Source: a virus
Direction: 5' to 3' (one strand)
IMG/VR virus record: IMGVR_UViG_3300042924_002680
Location: 1 to 40,428 of that record
Length of the DNA stretch: 40,428 nt
Shown: positions 38,253-40,428 of the stretch, one piece after another
Layout: every line of letters begins with the position of its first letter
How positions within the stretch are numbered: the stretch's first letter is position 1
Notes under the pieces: generated by a model
Databases searched by the model: none
Told to the model about the DNA's origin: nothing
The model's input: the letters and a program-made list of their open reading frames with translations, nothing else
Position numbers and translations under genes: made by a program

Positions 38253-39025
38253 CACAAGGCGTGGAAGGCGTCCAACGCATACCACACCAGGCTGTTGCGG
38301 TAGCCGCCAGGGTGCGTCGGCACGATGGGCGTGACGCCGTGCATGTTCCGCCACGCTGGGTAGACCAGCAGGGAGTTGTCGGCGCTGTTGAAGGTCACGT
38401 CATAGTCCGGGACATACAGGTTCCCGCCGGTGCTGTTGCGCCGCTTCGTGATGATGCAGTTCACCGCGCCCTTCACATTCAGGTTGTCCTGGTGGATGGC
38501 CGCGGCGATGTTGTAGTTGCTGATGCTGCTGGTGAACAAATCAGCGAAGCGCCACTCCTCCGGCACCCGCGCTTCCACCGCCTGCCGGTGCACCTGGTAC
38601 ACATCCGGGCAGACCTGTTCCACCAAGCCCAGGCATTCGCGGCCCGCCATCGTCATCGCCTTCACGAACGTCCGCGCGCTATCGACCGCATGCACGCTGC
38701 TCTTGGTGGCGTAGCTGCGCCGCATGTGCGGCTTCGGGGGAATGCTGCCAATGATGCAGCTGTACTGGCGCACATCTTTGTCGCCGTCGCCGTGCAGCCC
38801 GCTGCTGCGCCGCATCTCGGACTTCGGCACGCGGGTGCTGTTCAACTCCGCATCCGCCACGTTCACCAGCTTCGCTAGCCGCTCCGGCAGCTTCGCCAGG
38901 TAGAAGCCGATCGGTTTGCCATCCACCACGAACAGGCTGTCCTCAAACAGCGTCGGCGGTCGCTCCAGCGGCTGATCGCCAATCTTCACGCTGTGCTCGA
39001 CCTGCTTCAGCTCGATTGTTTTCAT
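38252..39025 (-). CDS. TET/JBP-like 2OG-Fe(II) dioxygenase
   Basis: A 257-aa protein from ATG 39025 (TGATG junction with the FkbM gene). The C-terminal half has the 2OG-Fe(II) oxygenase core: AIHQDNLNVKGA with the His178-x-Asp180 iron pair, TGGNLYVPDYDVTFNSADN as the central strand, WRNMHGVTPI with the distal His229, and GYRNSLVWYALD with Arg243 for 2-oxoglutarate. The 'GG.L..P.Y......D.L......HGV.P.....R.S.V.Y' pattern is that of the Tet_JBP family, which oxidises methyl groups of 5-methylcytosine or thymine in DNA. A protein or small-molecule hydroxylase is the alternative. The N-terminal half (FEDSLFVVDGKPIGFYLAKL, SCIIGSIPPKPHMRRSYATK) may help substrate choice. Confidence 0.72.
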   Translation of the reverse strand: MKTIELKQVEHSVKIGDQPLERPPTLFEDSLFVVDGKPIGFYLAKLPERLAKLVNVADAELNSTRVPKSEMRRSSGLHGDGDKDVRQYSCIIGSIPPKPHMRRSYATKSSVHAVDSARTFVKAMTMAGRECLGLVEQVCPDVYQVHRQAVEARVPEEWRFADLFTSSISNYNIAAAIHQDNLNVKGAVNCIITKRRNSTGGNLYVPDYDVTFNSADNSLLVYPAWRNMHGVTPIVPTHPGGYRNSLVWYALDAFHAL

Positions 39026-39723
39026 CAGTCTTTCCCGTAGCAGAAGACGTTCGTGCAGGCCGGGAACCACTCCGGCTGCCATTGCACATAGGCCCGGTCG
39101 TGGTAATGCACGCTGCTCCACGCGCACTCGACGCGGTAACTCTCGAGCTGCTTATCGAGCACCGCCCACAGCCGCGTCAGGCTCGGGTCGATGTCGAAGC
39201 TCCACTCGTACATCAGCTTGTCGAACACCACCTCGGTGTGCTCGAGGATCGGCATCTCGGCGCCTTCGATGTCCATCTTGCAGCCGCTGAACCCACGCGC
39301 GGCCTCATCGAACCTGGCGCACGGCACCCTGATGCCCAGCTTGTTCCACTTCTTGACGATGCTGTTCCGCCACACGTTGTTGTTGTTGCCGATGAACAGC
39401 GTCACCTCATCGCGGTCGTCGTGCACCAGCGCCCGCTGCTTCACGTCCGCGCAAAACCCGTTGAGCTTCAGGTTCTTGGCGATCATCTCGCAGTTGTACG
39501 GGTCCGGCTCGTAGGCCACCACGTCAGCGCCCAGGCTGCAGGCCAACAGCGTGAAGGCGCCGACGTTGCCGCCGCAGTCCATCCACCGCTCGCCCGGCAG
39601 GATTCGCATCCCGCGCTGCTGGTACACGCCGCGGCCGATCACCTCCTGAAAGGTCTTCAGGTCGCTGAAGCCTGGCCGGTGCCAGAACTTGATCCCGTTG
39701 ATCTCGCTTTGCTCCAGCTTCAC
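39025..39723 (-). CDS. FkbM-family SAM-dependent methyltransferase
   Basis: A 232-aa protein with GTG start at 39723 (GTGA overlap with the ParB-like gene). It has the Rossmann-like SAM motifs: ERWMDCGGNVGAFTLLACS, VVAYEPDPYNCEMIAKNLKL, and KMDIEGAEMPILEHT, the FkbM-type 'D.EGAE..IL'. FkbM enzymes usually O-methylate sugars or small molecules. In phage clusters with TET/JBP-type oxygenases a methyltransferase could cap a hydroxyl made on DNA. Alternatively it acts on host glycans or capsid sugars. No DNA cytosine methylase motifs (PCQ, ENV) are present. Confidence 0.8.
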   Translation of the reverse strand: MKLEQSEINGIKFWHRPGFSDLKTFQEVIGRGVYQQRGMRILPGERWMDCGGNVGAFTLLACSLGADVVAYEPDPYNCEMIAKNLKLNGFCADVKQRALVHDDRDEVTLFIGNNNNVWRNSIVKKWNKLGIRVPCARFDEAARGFSGCKMDIEGAEMPILEHTEVVFDKLMYEWSFDIDPSLTRLWAVLDKQLESYRVECAWSSVHYHDRAYVQWQPEWFPACTNVFCYGKD

Positions 39724-40352
39724 AGCTTTGCCTTCTCCGCCTTGAGCTTGTCGATCAGCATCATGCCGACGTAGGCGTCCTGCGACCGCCAGAACTTCAC
39801 CAGCTCCTGGGCCTCCTCGTAGTGCTCTGGCTCGAACTCGATCTGGATCGCCTTCTTCACGCCGGCGGCCATCTCGTTGAGCTGCTCGTCCATGTCCTCC
39901 TCGTCCAGCACCGAGTAGTCCGGCATCTCAGCGAAGTCTGGAAGATTCTCGCCCCAGCCCAGCAGCGTCAGGTCGAAGCCGTCGTCATCAAGCGCACTCA
40001 GCTCGGACTTCAGCAGCTCATCGTCCCAGCCACTGGTGAGCGCCAGCTGGTTGTCCGCGATGATGTACGCCCGCCGCTGGCGTTCGCTCAGGTGGTCAAG
40101 CACCACCACCGGCACCTGGCGTAGCTCCAGCTCCTTCGCTGCAGCCAACCGGCCGTGACCGGCCACGATGCCGTCGCCGCTATCGACCAGGATCGGGTTG
40201 GTGAAGCCGAACTCCACAATCGACGCTGCGATGTGGCCGATCTGCTCTTTGCTGTGCGTGCGCGCGTTGCGCTCGTAGGGCTTCAACCGCTCGATGGGCC
40301 AAAGCTCGATGCGCTTGGCCATTGCGATTGTCAGCTGGGGATCGTCGCTCAT
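39720..40352 (-). CDS. ParB-like nuclease-fold protein
   Basis: A 210-aa protein from ATG 40352; ATG 40322 (MAKRIELWPIERLKPYERNA) is possible. Residues about 12-100 are a ParB/Srx-like domain: LKPYERNARTHSKEQIGHIA, ASIVEFGFTNPILVDSGDG, IVAGHGRLAAAKELELRQVP with the GHGR motif, and YIIADNQLALTSGWDDELL. In many phages this domain is fused to a DNA methylase. Here the methylase half is missing and a helical C-terminus is present (IQIEFEPEHYEEAQELVKFW, VGMMLIDKLKAEK). It is the first gene of the late operon, with aggag upstream. Confidence 0.82.
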   Translation of the reverse strand: MSDDPQLTIAMAKRIELWPIERLKPYERNARTHSKEQIGHIAASIVEFGFTNPILVDSGDGIVAGHGRLAAAKELELRQVPVVVLDHLSERQRRAYIIADNQLALTSGWDDELLKSELSALDDDGFDLTLLGWGENLPDFAEMPDYSVLDEEDMDEQLNEMAAGVKKAIQIEFEPEHYEEAQELVKFWRSQDAYVGMMLIDKLKAEKAKL

Positions 40353-40415
40353 GCGCTATTGAGAACTCCTCTCAGTAAGCCGGTCTGACATTTCTGACGC
40401 TAGCGGGAAGCCGCG
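40353..40415 (-). promoter_or_regulatory. Leader of the late operon
   Basis: On the minus strand this 63-base leader carries aggag (40366-40370, complement) 13 bases before the ATG of the ParB-like gene. A small inverted repeat gaga-actcc-tctc surrounds it. No clear sigma-70 promoter is visible, so the promoter may lie across the ends joint, upstream of the gpZ-like gene end. Confidence 0.35.
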
Positions 40416-40428
40416 TGCGCGAACAACC
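40416..40428. repeat. 13-bp terminal direct repeat, right copy
   Basis: Same 13 bases as positions 1-13. After joining, the genome would be 40,415 bases around, with the gpZ-like gene directly downstream and the late operon directly upstream of the joint. Confidence 0.7.

Noticed and set aside
38252-39127. A longer start for the oxygenase gene at 39127
   Set aside because: The extra 34 residues lie within the FkbM gene and are Arg/Leu-rich without family match. ATG 39025 gives a tight one-base coupling.
1-40428. CRISPR array, tRNA or rRNA genes
   Set aside because: No regularly spaced repeats and no recognisable tRNA cloverleaf or rRNA sequence were seen on reading both strands. A tRNA search program could still find a degenerate one.
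1-40428. Lysogeny module
   Set aside because: No tyrosine or serine recombinase, CI/Cro pair or attachment-site-like core was found. The HTH protein at 6508 resembles excisionases, but that alone is not enough.

Overview
The window reads as a complete or nearly complete genome (about 40.4 kb) of a tailed phage with a long non-contractile tail (siphovirus morphology, lambda/HK97-type head and tail genes). The first 13 bases recur as the last 13 bases, as expected if the molecule was opened at a cohesive end or is a circular contig. No integrase, excision system or CI-like repressor was recognised, so a lytic life style is likely. The DNA is GC-rich by eye. Several small proteins and the tail fibre set look like those I know from phages of marine and freshwater picocyanobacteria (Synechococcus/Cyanobium/Prochlorococcus), so a cyanophage is the best guess. 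That host assignment rests on family resemblance only.

Layout. (1) 44-4833, minus strand: a displaced gpZ-like minor tail gene, a short repeat-bearing intergenic region, then a replication block of primase-polymerase/VirE-type helicase, VRR-NUC nuclease and DEAH helicase. (2) 4928-7929, plus strand: a recombination block of RecE/RecB-like PD-(D/E)XK exonuclease, RecT annealing protein, an HTH protein, an SSB-like small protein and a ParB-fold 'DGQHR' protein. A 20-bp inverted repeat lies in the divergent spacer between blocks 1 and 2. (3) 7931-13061: an early accessory region of very small, mostly overlapping plus-strand genes (zinc ribbon, ribbon-helix-helix-like, DUF3310 and many unknowns). 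Short minus-strand inserts (an HNH nuclease pair and a 65-aa protein) interrupt it. A duplicated regulatory element precedes two of its transcription units. A strong bidirectional-looking terminator closes it at 13064-13091. (4) 13113-40352, minus strand: one long late operon. In transcription order from the right end it holds a ParB-like gene, an FkbM-type methyltransferase, a TET/JBP-like 2OG-Fe(II) oxygenase, small and large terminase, gpW-like connector, portal, fused protease-capsid, head-tail completion genes, tail tube, frameshifted tail chaperones, tape measure, gpM, an extra tail gene, gpL, gpK, gpI, gpJ, fibres, lysis genes, a two-domain endolysin and a dCTP deaminase.

How it works together: the early plus-strand genes and the replication/recombination blocks copy the genome by primase-helicase synthesis and single-strand annealing. 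The late operon builds and fills the head and tail. Most late genes overlap by 1-4 bases (ATGA/TGATG/GTGA), which points to translational coupling. Two features stand out. The first is the trio ParB-like + FkbM + TET/JBP-like oxygenase directly upstream of the terminase, which could be a DNA base hypermodification cassette. The second is a 130-residue Hint (intein-like) domain between glycine-rich linkers near the N-terminus of the tail tip protein J; it has the splicing-type C-terminal His-Asn but Ala at +1. The -1 frameshift site in the tail chaperone genes is canonical and can be read directly from the sequence.
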